Of a stretch of 64,000 nt of DNA, positions 11,831-24,091 are shown one piece after another; the stretch's first letter is position 1; each line of letters opens with the position of its first letter. The notes beneath the pieces are model-generated. The model worked only from the letters and a program-made list of their open reading frames with translations, ran no database searches and was not told the origin of the DNA. Position numbers and translations under genes: made by a program. The stretch comes from Ottelia alismoides (Eukaryota; Streptophyta; Magnoliopsida; Alismatales; Hydrocharitaceae), in assembly GCA_037367405.1 (NCBI GenBank), contig JAZKJV010000151.1, positions 496,001-560,000 of the forward strand, read 5' to 3'.

Positions 11831-11843
11831 TGTTATTAGATCC
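11831..11843 (+). other. Degraded primer-binding site, copia A
   Basis: TGTTATTAGATCC stands where copy B has TGGTATCAGAGCC, the usual copia site complementary to initiator tRNA-Met. Several substitutions would weaken priming. Confidence 0.7.
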
Positions 11844-13900
11844 TTAGTTTGGAGGTTTTGTATACGATCCATAAACCTAAGAAAACTTAGGTTCATAAGG
11901 GATTGTGAAAATTTTTACCGCATTTCAATTTTCGCAGCCTGCTTTGTGATAAATTCCGGCCCTGTTTAAAATGTTTAAACACAAAATTATCATTGGATAA
12001 TGTTTCCCATTAGTTAAGGAAATCGTGAGGTTTGAGTTTGCGTGATTTGGAATCCGATAACTCAACATATGATATTTTTAATGATCATATATCCACTATT
12101 TAGGGTAGCGAATCATGACGTAATTAAGGAGTTAATTAAGGTTTTGAAATGCTTAGAAATGTGTGCTAATCACTTGAGTTCTGTTTTAAATAAAATTATC
12201 AAACTATAGAAATTTATTTTGCTTAATTTGGACTTAAATTGATTGAGATATGATAATTTTAGTAAGTAGGGGTCACTGTTGGAAACTACATACTTGATCG
12301 TCAATCTTGTGATTGTCATTCAACTAATTTAAAGAAAATTAATGGTTAATTTCTTGAGATAATTATCGATGAATATTTGTAAAATATTTAAAGCTGATAA
12401 TCATTTCCTTGAATGACATTGACTATAACCAACTTGATTAGATATGATCTAGATCACAATTGGTTACTTGAACTTTCCAACAAACAAAGTTGCTTGAATA
12501 GAATTGGGTTTCGTTTAGCAAATTTACTTATAATGTCTATCAAATTGTTTTGATTCTTATATATGGCATAACTTCAGTTGAAAAATCGATTATCATCTCA
12601 AGTACTCAATGATCAATTTGTCGATATCCTTTCCCGAGGTGGATATGGTGTCCAGTCGGGGAGCGTTGGGGTAGCAGGTTGTACCGTGTGCGGTCTATCC
12701 CACTCCCGTCAATACAGGCCATGACAATGGGTAGGGATGGGATAATGTAGGAAATATCATGGTGTACTTTTCTAATTACTAAAATTCGAATAATACGTAC
12801 TTTGAGATAATACCATCCTTTCAAGTAACCATCAAGTTTACTGATTGAATTGGATTAATAGTTAATGTGATTAAATTGATTATATCTAATTAAAATACTC
12901 TATTTTGAACATAGTTGTTATTTCCTTGGAATAATTAATTATGTGAATATGATTCATAATGATTAATTAAAAATTAAACATGATATGAAGTATCACATAA
13001 GTGACATCCATGTTCTCCTGTCAACGCAAAGTGTTCCGTCGCTAGAGATTGTATGTCGGAGATGCCTATACGAAGTGACAGCTCATGTATACAAGTTACT
13101 TGGATCGGGATCTTTGCTTCTTGAAAGAGTAAGGGTGTATGCGTAGTGACCCCAATATCGGGTCCTCATATTATTGGAGCGATATTGGATTGTGCATAGC
13201 GAGCTGTATTCTTGTTAACAGTTGGTTCAATTAATGACAGGTCAACATCACCTTAAGGGTGGTGTGCTCAGGTGTTAAAGATCGAATTGGGAAATGCAAG
13301 TTGGACATGCAAGAAGGAATGTGTTCTCACTTCTTTTTATTGGAGTTACAAGTTCTCATATTATTGGGAGTGACAAAGACAAGGAAGGAGATCTCAGATC
13401 CTGCTTGAGTATATCTCTTACATTGAAAGTGAGTAAGGAAATGAACTTTCAGTGTTGACAAGGGAAGGCAAATTTGATATAAAAATTCCTAAATTAAAGT
13501 AAAATATATGTATATCTATATATATTTATATACATTTATGCAAATTTATTATTTTAGATAATCTCTCATTAAACCCACTCAGTGTTATACTCAATGATGA
13601 CCAGTAAAATATCATGGATTGGATCCGTGATCAAGATATCGTACTTGCAATTGAATACATAATATATGAAGTTGCAATATGCAAGTTTTCTCATAATAAT
13701 GACGAATGAAAATTAAATAGAGAATAGGACTACACCTAGTATTTGTATGTCTCTATAGTCTTGAACTCATCGAATGTACTTTGGAAGTGACAGGTCGATG
13801 ATGATCACAATTGTCAAATAATCCTTATAAATTCTAAGAAGATGATTTGGCATACAAATGTGGTTCACTGCATTATAAAGAATGGTGTCTCTATAAGAGA
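11844..13900 (+). other. Copia A leader without recognisable gag
   Basis: About 2 kb of mostly AT-rich sequence separates the primer-binding site from the first recognisable coding remnants. No capsid domain is visible. Two GC-richer islands (about 12627-12740 and 13010-13270) are also found in copies B and C and look better conserved than their surroundings. Confidence 0.6.
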
Positions 13901-16900
13901 TGATGTACTCAAAATGTTTGAGCACCTACCTGAATTTTAAGAGTTAAGATGGATGTAGATATGATGAGTGTCATCATTCTACTATCTATACTCTAGTCAT
14001 TCATGAAGCTTCATAATATCCATATTGTATTAATTGAATGAAGCATGCATAAATGTTGAAATAATCTTATATTGAAATCTTTTGAATTCAACATAAGAGA
14101 TCCCTTTGTCTTAAGCAATGGTTGTTTATAGATGAAGAGAGCATAGGGGAAGCATGGGTCTGACCCATGTGAGAAGAAAAGTCAAAGAGATGACTATACT
14201 TCTGTGATTTCCATATATATGGCATCCAAATAGTTGGTTAAATGTCAATACTGCAATAATTCGATGTATTGATAGTGTGACTATCTGGTCTATCTAGGTT
14301 CCTTAGAGAAGGACTCAGATAGTGCATCGGAATAATCATTGGAATTGACTTTCTTATTTGATAAGATCAAAGTCTAATAATTATATCTCATTCTTCTATT
14401 AACATTTGCAATTGGTTACAAATATATTAGAAAACTAGAATTCGATCTTCAGGTTTCATAAGTCATCTACATGGATATTGATGCAATTGGTATAACAATC
14501 TCTGTAGGATAGATAGAGTTCATATTTTCAGTGGGAGAGTCCTTAGTCCTAGAGAATGTCTCTATGACCTGGATATTAGAATACACGCATAGTTTATTTC
14601 TAAGTGTTGGAAATAAACATCAATTCTGAAATAACCTATCATAGAGAGTGATGACAGATATATTTCAGATAGTAATCTAGAATCTAGTGGACTCTACTAA
14701 ATTAGAAAATTAATGAATGGTTCATTAAGATTTCTAATACAAAAAATTAAACCTTAAAAGTTCAATAGGAGGAATAAGATCATTTGACAATAATCTAGCA
14801 TCAAACCTTGGACATTTAACTATTGATTTGATCAATAGACTAGTAAGAGATGAAACTTTAGAATGTATAAAATTTCAAAACTTACATAATTATGAATATT
14901 GTATTCAAAGTAAAATGTCTAATTCACCCTTATCTGGGAATGGTGTTAGATGCCAAGATATTCAAGATCTCATACATATTGATGTATGTGGACCATCTAT
15001 GTCACAATGAACATTAATGATATGTGATATCCATTGATAATTATTCATTATATGAAATTTATTCCCTTCATCTTAGAAAACTTTGATATGTTCAAAGATT
15101 TCATAATTTTGGTTTAGAACCAAAGTTTCTAGGAAGATGAAAATGAATTTGATCTAATCTAGGTAGTTAGTAATTAGATGAATTGAAGGAATACCTTATG
15201 GAGAAAGGAATATCATTCCTATCTCACTCCTCCTATTACACCTAAACTTAATGGAGTGGTAGGGAGATACAATTAGATCATATATGACATGATCTTAACA
15301 ATGATGAGTATTAGCGTTATTACCTCTTAGTTTCCATGTATATATTTAGTAGAGACTACAATATATATCCTTAATAAGGTTCCATGCAAGTAAGCTGGAA
15401 TCGAGCACAAGAGAGTGCTACTTCATTAGAAAAATAAAGGATGGTATTGGATACCTAATTCATGACCTTGAGATTATTAAAAGATCTCATCTCTGAGAAT
15501 GTGATTCTTAAACGATGAGACTCTTGAGAATCCAGATGAAAATGAAGTAAAGGAACTCCTTGAATCTTCAGAAGATAATGAGGCTCTTGAAATCGGAAAC
15601 TAAAAGGATAGTTAAAGATGAAACACTCATACCTATAGAAATGAGTTTGAGGATGTATTCCATGTGTCAGTTAAGTCTGACAATGATCTGACTTCATGTG
15701 ATGAAACTTATGAGGATCATGACATGGAAAGATGGATGTTGGAAATAAAGTCAAATGTAGACTTAATATAAAAATGTTGTATATGGACCCTCGAGGATCC
15801 ATCTATATGGGTAAGACCTGTTAAGGTGTAAATGGATCTTCAAGAGATGAGAAGGTAGGAATGTTCAAAGCATGGCTCATATCCACAAGATATACACTGA
15901 AGAGAAGACATCGCTTGCTATGAGACTCCCTCTCTAGTGACCTTGCTTAAACCCATCAGAATCTTGCTAACTTTAGCTACACAACTTGACTATGACATCT
16001 TTAAATTATGAGTTAAGATTGCATTCCTCAATGAATATCTCTCCGAGAATTTTCATATGAAGTAGCCCCATGGTTTTATGGATGAGGAATACAATGTGCG
16101 CAAGCTAAGAAACTCCATCTCTGGACTTTAAAAAATATTTTTGTAGTTGGGACATAAGATTTGATGAAATTATAAATGTTATGATTTCAGATAAGAATCT
16201 TGATGAACCATGTAAAGATTAGTAGGAGTGCCATTGTGTTCATCATGTTAAATATACATGATATCCTACTCATTTGGAATGAATAAGGATGAAATAAGTA
16301 TTGTATGATCTGGCTATTCCATACCTTGAGACATGATCATAAGAATACCTCTAGGTCTTAACTTAACTCTGAAGTTGTTCAGAAGCAAAGAGAAGAGGGT
16401 ATTCGGACCTTCACATTAGTTGTACACCTTGGACATGTTTCATTTTCTGGAAATTTCCAAGAAAGGCTTCTTTCCCTTATGATATGGTATCGATCTATCT
16501 AAAGGGATAACACCTCAAGGAGATGAGGAAGTGAATGCTAGAACTGCTTGCCCTTGTGCATGATTTACGAGAAGCCGAGTGTATGCTAAATGTGTACAAA
16601 AGTTAGATGTCTGCCATGTAGTGGGAGTAGTAAACTGTTACTAATTCTACTATGGAAATGGAACACTTGACTGCAGTAATACAAAATCTTCATGGATAAC
16701 AAGATTTTCTTCAGAGATAGTGATCTCTAAGTCTTACCTTAAAGAACTTAAGACCTTATAGAAATAGATATAAAAGGTCTTAGTTGTAGATGCCTTAGGA
16801 TATAGAGATCTTCGGGAACAAGGGTATTCTGATAAGGATTATGGAAATACTGGTTGTAATAATTATTAAGCTAAAATCTTAAGGACACTATAACTGGAAC

Positions 16901-17004
16901 AATTGAGTATTGGTTGCATAACATACGACATTCGCATTGGATGTGAGCACTATTACTGGGTATATGCAAGTGCCCTAAATGGAATTAGCATAGTCTCTTG
17001 GGAA
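13900..17004 (+). pseudogene. Copia A polyprotein remnant (gag end, protease, integrase, RT, RNase H)
   Basis: Order of remnants: gag end about 13930-14260; pre-integrase and integrase start, readable in the 60-codon frame at 14828-15010 (RLVRDETLECIK, LIHIDVCGP); integrase core to about 15430 with the VETTIYILNKVPCK block near 15350; RT about 15960-16360; RNase H about 16540-16990. The RT active site (usually YVDD) reads N-I-H-D at 16251-16262. A TAG sits at 16063-16065 in the first RT block. Stops and indels occur throughout. The same stop and the Tyr-to-Asn change occur in copy B. Confidence 0.82.
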
Positions 17005-17225
17005 TGTTGGACATGCGATCCCACAACAAGCCATTATGTAATAAATGTTATTGCAATTCACTCCTTAATCTGAAATGAAGAATAACTAATTTGCATAAAA
17101 GGTCCCTTAGTACAATTAGAGTTATGTACGATGGCCATCTTAATGATAATATAGCTGTTAATTCAATTATTGAATCATAGAGTTTGATGCTTGGATGAAT
17201 ATCTAAAGAATTAGATTGAGGACTC
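17005..17225 (+). repeat. Copia LTR, left piece, interrupted at 17225
   Basis: It starts TGTTGGACATG and follows the copia LTR consensus up to GAGGACTC, where Athila-A sequence begins abruptly. The missing remainder is found at 38934-41357, starting again with GACTC. Confidence 0.9.
17221..17225. repeat. Target-site duplication GACTC, left
   Basis: This copy flanks the left end of the inserted Athila-A derivative; the partner is at 38934-38938. Confidence 0.75.
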
Positions 17226-20200
17226 GGACGAGTCCGGAATCGTGCGTGTTAGAAAGATACATAATGTGTGTTTATTGTTCGCTTAAAAATGGTTTGTCGT
17301 TTTGTTGTAGGAAGCAATCGGAATCGGTCAAGAAAATAACCACACAAAAAATTAATCAATTTTAATGAATGAGGTTTTCTGTTTATTTTTCTTGGGCAAG
17401 TCCCAAGGTCGAACATAAGGAGGCAAAGGAACAAACTAAAACTATGTCTATCGAAATTCGTTCGCGGTTTTCAAGGTGTTTTTTTGTAATTGTTTAATAC
17501 AAATAAAGATGTAAAATGCAATTTTGGCGTATTTTAGGGACTAAAATGTAAAAGTTGATCAAACGATGTCCGAAAAATGTGAAACTTGGCCAAGATGCAA
17601 AATATGATGTAATGAATGCACTGTAGTTTTTTTTGGAAATTTTGGATGCAAGATGATTTTTTTTATGAATTTTAAAATAAAAACAGAATGAATTTCAATA
17701 TTTAATTATAATAAATATTAAACCTAATTATTTTCAAGGAATAAAATTATCTAATATCTATCACTAGATAATGGACCTCAGGAAAATCCTAATCCTCAAA
17801 AATACAAGATTCAATACCTATTAAAAATCAAACATTGAAATATACAAAATGATTTTTACAGGACAAACTACGCATGCAAATGCTATTCTTTTTGGGCACA
17901 ATGGCAAGCACAATTAATTCTACACATGTGATTTTTCGAGATTTTTTTAGAGTAACAGTTAATCGATGGCAAATTTGGGAGCACAAAATGTGCAAAGTAT
18001 GCAATGTTCCACAAAACAATTAATTATTAATTAACCAAAGATCACAAACTGTCTACAATGTGTCAAAATGTAGAGAATTAATATGCAGATTAAAATGCTA
18101 TTTTTGATAAATAAAATAATGGAATGTAGAGGTCTAGAATAATAATGGAACACATGGGTGAAAGTATAATTATAATAAATAGAATAAATATATAAACAAA
18201 TGCAGTGAGGGGTCTTTTATAATTACTAGTATCCTGGGGGGGCGTCTTGATCATGTGCCAAGCACATGACCTGGTTGGTGGGGGCCTGCGTGTAATAATG
18301 AGAAGGACTGGGGGGCGATTTGTAAATGACATAGTGGGTCACGTGCTCCGCACGAGACCCTTGGGGATGACGTGAATGCTGACATCCCACCGCCCCACGT
18401 GTGCGGCACGTGGCGGGGGTCTCAGGCTTGACCCGACAGTCCGATGTTCGTTGGCGGAAGGTGACGAAGTGTAAAAGGCAGAGGGCAATCACCATGGCGG
18501 AGTGGCAGCGTCGAGGCCAGATGGTAACCGGGGTCTGACGCCCTGGTGACGGTAGAGGCAGAAACCAGGCAGTGGTTCCTGGTGTGGTGCTGATGTCCGG
18601 CTGTGAGCGTGGCCATGTGGCAGAGGGCTGGTGCAGCAGAGCGTCATGGCGGAGAAGCTTCTGGCTGGCTGGTGGTGTATGGTCTATGACGGCGGAGTTG
18701 GAGGCGGTTGTGGTCGGAGGTGAACGTCGAAGAAGACGAACGTTGAGTCGGTGGCGTAGTCGTCGAAGTTGACCGAAGAATATAAGGTCCTTTGGCTCGA
18801 CGGAGACGTGGCCCGGAGCGGGGGTAGTAAGGGCGAGGAGGTCACCGACTGCAACGAGGGCCGCGGGGTACTCGGATCAGGTCGGAAAAGGGACTCGTGG
18901 AGCTATCACCGTTGTGGGTTCGTAAATCGCAGAACGACGGACGACTTGTTCTCGGAGGTGTGGCAGTGTTTAAGTAGCAGAGGGGAGGGTTGGCCGGAAG
19001 AGGAAAGTGGTTTGACGAGGATTTGATTGGGGAATCGATGAGGGCGGTGGAGATCTGTGATGGCGAAATCGTGGGGCGGCGGCGACTCTGAGATGCGGCG
19101 ATGAAGATTGCGGGGGTAGCAGTGATGGACGATGGGAGATCTGAATGGACGACGAGGTAGCACGTGATTGGCACGTGCCTGAGAGGCACGTCCCTCGCAC
19201 GTGCGATGGCTTTAATTTATTATTATTTTATAAAAATGAATTAATAAAAATGCCAAAAATGGCTGACATGTGGCGACTCTCGTTGCGGCCACGTGTCAAC
19301 ACAACGAAAATCTAAAAAATAAATACTTCGTAAAACAAAAAAATCCAAATTACCTCGGATCGGAAAAGTTTCTTCACGAAAAGTTCTTGTCTCAATGAGG
19401 TATACAACTTTTATGAAGACATCAAAACCAAAATCGATCAAATGTACAAAGTGATATTTTTGGGCTATCCCATGTACATAGAATACCAAGATTTTTGGAT
19501 TTTGTAATTTTTATGTCATTTTTATATAAAAATCCAGAAAAAAATGTGATAAAATAAAAGATAATTATTTACAAATTAATATATTTTTTATTTTTATTAA
19601 TTAATAAAAAGAATAAATAGAATATGAAAAAGACCAATTTTGTACAAGTAGTTAGTGAAGACTCGGACTCGATTTGTTTCTTTGATTTCAAGCTCAATTT
19701 GGATTCGGATTTTTGCGCATTTTAATAAAACTTCAATCAAAGAAGACAAATGAAAAAGAAATGAACTAAAATGTATTAAATATGGACATAAACTATTAGG
19801 TCAAAATCAGCTAAAATACAAAATGCACAAAAGAGGCCCAAAACCAAACTTTTACAAATGAGCTCTGATTCACTTGAACATGGTCTTGTTTTGAATGTAA
19901 TTGAATGTACATTAGTTCAAAAATGAGTAGGATCAAAACAGACACTAGATTGGGAGATATGAGGTTTTTAGTCCAGAAATCCTAAAACTAGGGTTTGTAT
20001 TTTTGACACACTTATTTGGGTTAATGATTTTTTTATTTCTCATTTATTCTTGTTAGTGATATGTACACAGTGGAGGTGGTTTTGTGTTATTCAGAGTTAG
20101 CATGAATTGGTTAAAAATCAGGGAAGTTAGGCTATTTACATGTTAATTTTGGCTGAGATTTTTGGCTTCCTATTTTGTGCAGAAATTAGTGCTAAAATGC

Positions 20201-20314
20201 AATTCTTATGAAATCATTATGAATGCAAATTATGCAGAATAAATGTACAAATGCTGAGGATTTTGTGGGATTTGACCTTAATTCATGAGATTCAAAGTGA
20301 TGAATCTGAGTGCA
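17226..20314 (-). repeat. Athila-A copy 2, 3' LTR
   Basis: In plus orientation it starts GGACGAGTCCGG (the other LTR has TGACGAGTCCGG, so the terminal TG is mutated) and ends near GAGTGCA. The R/U5-like block is at 17407-17424. A GC-rich block (about 18230-19200) contains G-box motifs and a TCATGTGC-CAA-GCACATGA hairpin at 18251-18269. Several overlapping open frames in that block are composition artefacts. The remainder is AT-rich. Confidence 0.82.
19262..19298. promoter_or_regulatory. Inverted G-box pair in Athila-A LTR
   Basis: GCTGACATGTGGC and GCCACGTGTCA face each other over a short loop. It is the mutated counterpart of the perfect 14-bp hairpin at 37884-37922 in the sister LTR. Confidence 0.55.
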
Positions 20315-20544
20315 GGATGAAGTGCATGTGTGTGAAATGCAGATACATTTTTTTATTTTGTGATTTTTTTTGATTTTTTATGCGATGGACTTTTGTTGTT
20401 GTATTTATGCATAAATGAAGAAGAAGCCCCTTTTTTCAAAAAAATTTGGTTGGACCAAGTCAGTGTTAGTAGCAAAATTATTTTTGTTCTTTTTTTCTCT
20501 TTTTTTCAAAATAATTACCCACCCCGTAAATACATATAGACTTA
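20315..20544 (-). other. Athila-A copy 2, short 3' tail
   Basis: This AT-rich stretch lies between the LTR end and the hairpin array. It has A-rich minus-strand runs but no clear polypurine tract directly at the LTR edge. No coding sequence is visible; the 82-codon plus-strand frame at 20415-20663 crosses the hairpin array and is not credible. Confidence 0.45.
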
Positions 20545-20950
20545 CGCGAAAGTACGAGATATGGGTAAAATATATACAAAGTATATATACAGATCCCCCT
20601 ATACTTAGCGAGTGTTGTGTCCTCGTAGTACAAGAAGCGAAAAGAATACATAGCTCGTGCTAAGCATAAGATAGTGAAAAGTGATATACAATGGTCCTCC
20701 CCCCTATACTTCGAATGTGAACAGTATTAGTATAGAAGAAGAGCGAAAAAAATGAGGTGGTCAAGATATGTGAATGAAGATAGTATATAGAAATGGGCAT
20801 CGGTTCCCCCTATACTTAGGCTCTGGTCAGCCTAAGTATGGAAGAAGGGTGGAAAAGGAATGATCGTGAGATAGGGAGAATGGTATGTACATATGGCATC
20901 GGTCCCCCCCTATGCTTAGGCCTTGGCCTAAGTAGAGGAAGAAGCTGTAC
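20545..20950 (-). repeat. Athila-A copy 2, 3' hairpin array
   Basis: Units in plus coordinates: 20812-20822 pairs with 20829-20839 (11 bp, loop CTGGTC); 20915-20922 pairs with 20925-20932 (8 bp); a weaker CTATACT/AGTATAG pair lies at 20704-20735. Each has a C-run on its left, meaning a G-run after it on the coding strand (20595-20599, 20806-20810, 20904-20910). An outer pair TACGAGATATG (20553-20563) and CATAGCTCGTG (20649-20659) matches the arrangement in copies 1 and 3. Confidence 0.8.
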
Positions 20951-21026
20951 AAGGAGACCGATGTGGTCGGGAGGGAGGGTGGGTAGCCGATGATTAAGGT
21001 GGTTTTCAGCATATCTTTTTGTGAGC

Positions 21027-22328
21027 CTACAATGACAGATCGTAATGATGAGACGGAGATGAACCATATGATTCCCGACTATTATCAGTGTCATCCTCAG
21101 AGAAATCATGATGGATAGTGGATGAAGTGTTTGAGTCAGACCGAAGATATCCATCATCAGAATTATCCTCAGAGGAATAGTATTTGAAAGTGGACACGGT
21201 CCAGATATTCTTGTCTTTTTGTTTCTCCAGTTGTTTCCTCAGAATTCGCTCCTTCTTAGGACTAAGCGGTTTGTCCACAAATGAATACTCAGAAGCACTG
21301 GTCTCAATTAGCTCATAAGAAATAATTCCAATGTACTTGAAGAGGGCAGGAGCATCAACTTTGGATGAATAGCAGTTAGGAACGTGAGTTGTCCAAAGAG
21401 AATCGAATTTTGGATCCCTGCGAAGATATGATTTTAGAGCTATCAAGCAAACCTCACTTTTGTAGATTACCTTTTCCGGTCTTAATGAGGGATCATCAGT
21501 TGATTCCTCCTTCGAATGGTCAAAGGTGACTTTTTTCTTGCCTCGTGAAGGTGTCGGTTCACTTGATTATCTAGATGAATAACCATTGGAATTCTTCTCC
21601 TTGGTCGGTGTGCGACCTGCGTATTTGTTCTTAGTCTCCTGAATGTTGGTGCACTCTCGATTTGGGATGATTTGGTCATGATATTCAGAGAAGGTTGCCC
21701 CTGGGTGTGACCATGCATATGTCTCAGGATCGTAGAAGAAGGATTTGTTTATTTTGAGATCCGCAGGAATTGAAATACTGGGAAGAGTCTCTGCATGTTC
21801 ATTCTCAGTTGATTTAACATTGAATCATTCCTGTGTCAAGTTGATGTGATCCATGTAGTCAGAGTAGGTCGACCCAGGGTGTGCCCATGCATAAGTCTCC
21901 GGATCATATGATTCATATACTCGATTCTCTATGGTGAGAGAAACTGGGAATGGAGCAGGGTGGAGATTCTCTAAACCAATAGTCTCATCAACAACTGCTA
22001 TCTCAGGTATAGTAGCAGGGTAGGGCTCTTCTATGGCTTCATGGTTACGGCTGTTGAGGACTTCGTGGGTTTCCTCAGAAAATCGTGGTTCCTCACAGAC
22101 TGGGTCAGATCAAAGTGCTTCCGCTGTAAAATTGATTTCCCGGGTCTCACAATCAATAATTGCCTTAGCCAATGCTACGAATGGCTTTCCGAGAATAATT
22201 GGAGACTGGGTGAATTCTCCTTGATGCTCAATATCAATCATCGTGAAATCCAATTTGAGCGAAGCACCTTGGAATGTCATGATGACAGAAATGGTTCCTC
22301 TCGACCGTTTTATTGTTTGATCAGCCAA
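21027..22328 (-). pseudogene. Copy 2 polyprotein: end of protease plus unknown C-terminal region
   Basis: One reading frame runs through the whole stretch, broken only by stops near 22110, 21830 and 21570. It opens with the second half of a retropepsin fold (LDFTMIDIE, PIILGKPFVALAKA). An acidic segment follows, then two related copies of a YDPETYAW-x-HPG-x-T motif about 60 codons apart, a basic part, and a final region (21027-21446) containing VPNCYSSKVDAPALFKYIG and a Ser/Asp-rich tail. Where RT should follow, nothing of RT is present. I do not recognise the C-terminal region. It could be a captured host fragment or a lineage-specific gag/pol extension. Confidence 0.65.
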
Positions 22329-22340
22329 TTGAACAATCTC

Positions 22341-23741
22341 TCATATCTTCTTGATCGGTCCGAGTTTGAGTTCGTGAAATATAGAGGTCGAGTGGATATT
22401 GATCGGTGAATCGTCATCAATTTGAGCATGGGTGAAAATTGTGTCTTTGATTCCACAGTTAAATCTGGGCAACCGCTTTACTATGCAGCTTTTGGTTTTT
22501 CTCCTCCACACTAAGGAGGAGGCCATTGACAAGATATGTCTTTCAGTCTTTGTTTGTATCATGCCCGACTTTTTGATCATTAATTTGTCCATTACAAATC
22601 CTTCAAGGCCGGGGAAGTATTCAACGGCATTTATAAAAGGAAGTTCAAAAATCAATCGTTTCTCCAGTGCTTCCCGTAAAGCAGGATCTAAATTCTTATC
22701 TTCTTCACTCTCAATTTTTATGAAATTTTCTGTATTATCAATTTTTTGGTGTTTTTGAATATTCCCATTTTTTGGTATTCTCTGTGTGGTGTGGTGATGT
22801 GGTGTGTTCCTTAGATGAGAAGGGGTTTTGATGTTTAGAGTATGAGTCAGAAGCATGGTTATTTCTAGGGGAATAATATGCAGAAGTGCTATTGTCATAA
22901 TTGTCCCTAGGTTCCTGAAGATCCTCAAAATTTTCAATCTTAGATCCAATCATTTCCTCATTCCTTTTACGTCTGAGCCACCATAGATTGAAATTAATTG
23001 ATCGGTGAATTTTCGGAATCTATCCTCCATAAAATAAAATTTCCTTGATATATCATCCTTCAAACTCTTTTCATCACTCATTAAGGGAGCAGTCGGGGTG
23101 TGTTTTTGAAATTCAATAATTTCCTCTTCCAATTTCTTGTATGTGTTAGGAGAAGAGTCTCTCGGAATATCCGACATATGATCATTATTTTCTGAAAATT
23201 TCTCCTCAAAAATTATGGAAGGAGGCTGCTCATATAGTCCAGGCATGTGGAGTTAGTCCGAGTAGAGTTCAATCCTTTGATCATGAGTAGTCGGACCTTG
23301 ATAATGTGGAGTCAGCATACATGGTTGATGTGTTTCTATGTGGTCAGTCCAATCCTTTGTATGAGTATCATGTCTGAAGAGGGGGTTGTCATGGTCAATC
23401 CAAGATGATGGTTGTTCATTCATGTCCAATGGTAGAGAAGATGGGAGATGTAAAGAAGTGTTGAGTTCGATCATGTCATTATAATCTCCCAGGAACGATG
23501 AATTGACATTTAATGAATATGAAGGATGAATTGTATGATCGGAGTAGAGTGGATTGACGTATGAAGAAGTGGATACCTCAATTGGTTCTTGGTTTGTTTG
23601 GTCCGAATACAGAGGGTTGTCATTCATCAAACAGATCGGATTTGTAGAGGGTGTTGGATCTATTGATGCTTGAGAGTCTCTTGTGGAAGTTGGATGATGT
23701 GTTTTGGGTCTAACCGATACGAATTCATTTTCATAGTACAA
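22341..23741 (-). pseudogene. Copy 2 polyprotein: gag-end-like region and protease start
   Basis: The first part (23253-23741) is low in complexity with repeated NPLYSD motifs. 22950-23246 is acidic and predicted soluble. 22341-22949 ends in a retropepsin start with FNCGIKDTIFTHAQIDDDSPINI. The active-site triad expected as D-S/T-G reads D-D-D here, so catalysis is unlikely. A frameshift lies near 22740, and stops lie near 23251 and 22334. The layout matches the gag-end-to-protease part of copy 3 (about 57900-59100), but primary similarity outside the protease is weak. No capsid domain is seen. Confidence 0.6.
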
Positions 23742-24091
23742 CTTTGATGGATTTTCAAAAAAAATGTTCAGCCATTTTTGAAAGAGCTAAAAGGAATGAT
23801 GATTTGGGTTTGCAATGATTTTTATGATCTGGATCTGGAGAGTTTTTGGACAAAGTTCACTGGTGAGTTTTAAATCAAGAAAGGAGAGAGATGATTGCAC
23901 GAGATAGTCAAAAGAAATTTTATCAAATATACGGCTTTTGATCTTCGAAATCGGTTCATGCACACCAATGCAAACACAAATCAAATCCCGGGTTCACCAA
24001 CTCACACGATGAAGCCATAAGAGTTTGGCTATTATCTTTTCAATTTTAATTGGTGATAAGACAATCTTGGAAAATAATTAAGCGAGCTGTT
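23742..24091 (-). other. Copy 2 interior between polyprotein and copia insertion
   Basis: A 65-codon minus-strand frame at 23787-23984 has no recognisable domain and may be a broken N-terminal piece of the polyprotein. The stretch ends with the CTGTT target duplication of copia B. Confidence 0.35.
24087..24091. repeat. Target-site duplication CTGTT, left
   Basis: A perfect 5-bp match to 34587-34591 on the far side of copia B. Confidence 0.92.

Larger units (their letters stand above)
9257..17225 (+). mobile_element. Copia copy A, Ty1/copia element with split right LTR
   Basis: The left LTR (9257-11828) opens TGTTGGACATG. It is followed by a degraded primer-binding site, a long non-coding leader and a heavily decayed copia polyprotein in copia order (integrase before RT). 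The right LTR begins at 17005 and is interrupted at 17225 by an Athila-A insertion; the rest continues at 38934-41357. The two LTRs look clearly more diverged than those of copy B, so this is an older copy. Integrase and RT motifs suggest the Tork/Angela part of copia. Confidence 0.85.

Noticed and set aside
18090..19200. Many overlapping open frames on both strands, up to 115 codons
   Set aside because: They lie in the GC-rich block of an Athila-A LTR, where stops are rare by composition. The sister block at 36845-37824 has different frames. No domain or start context.
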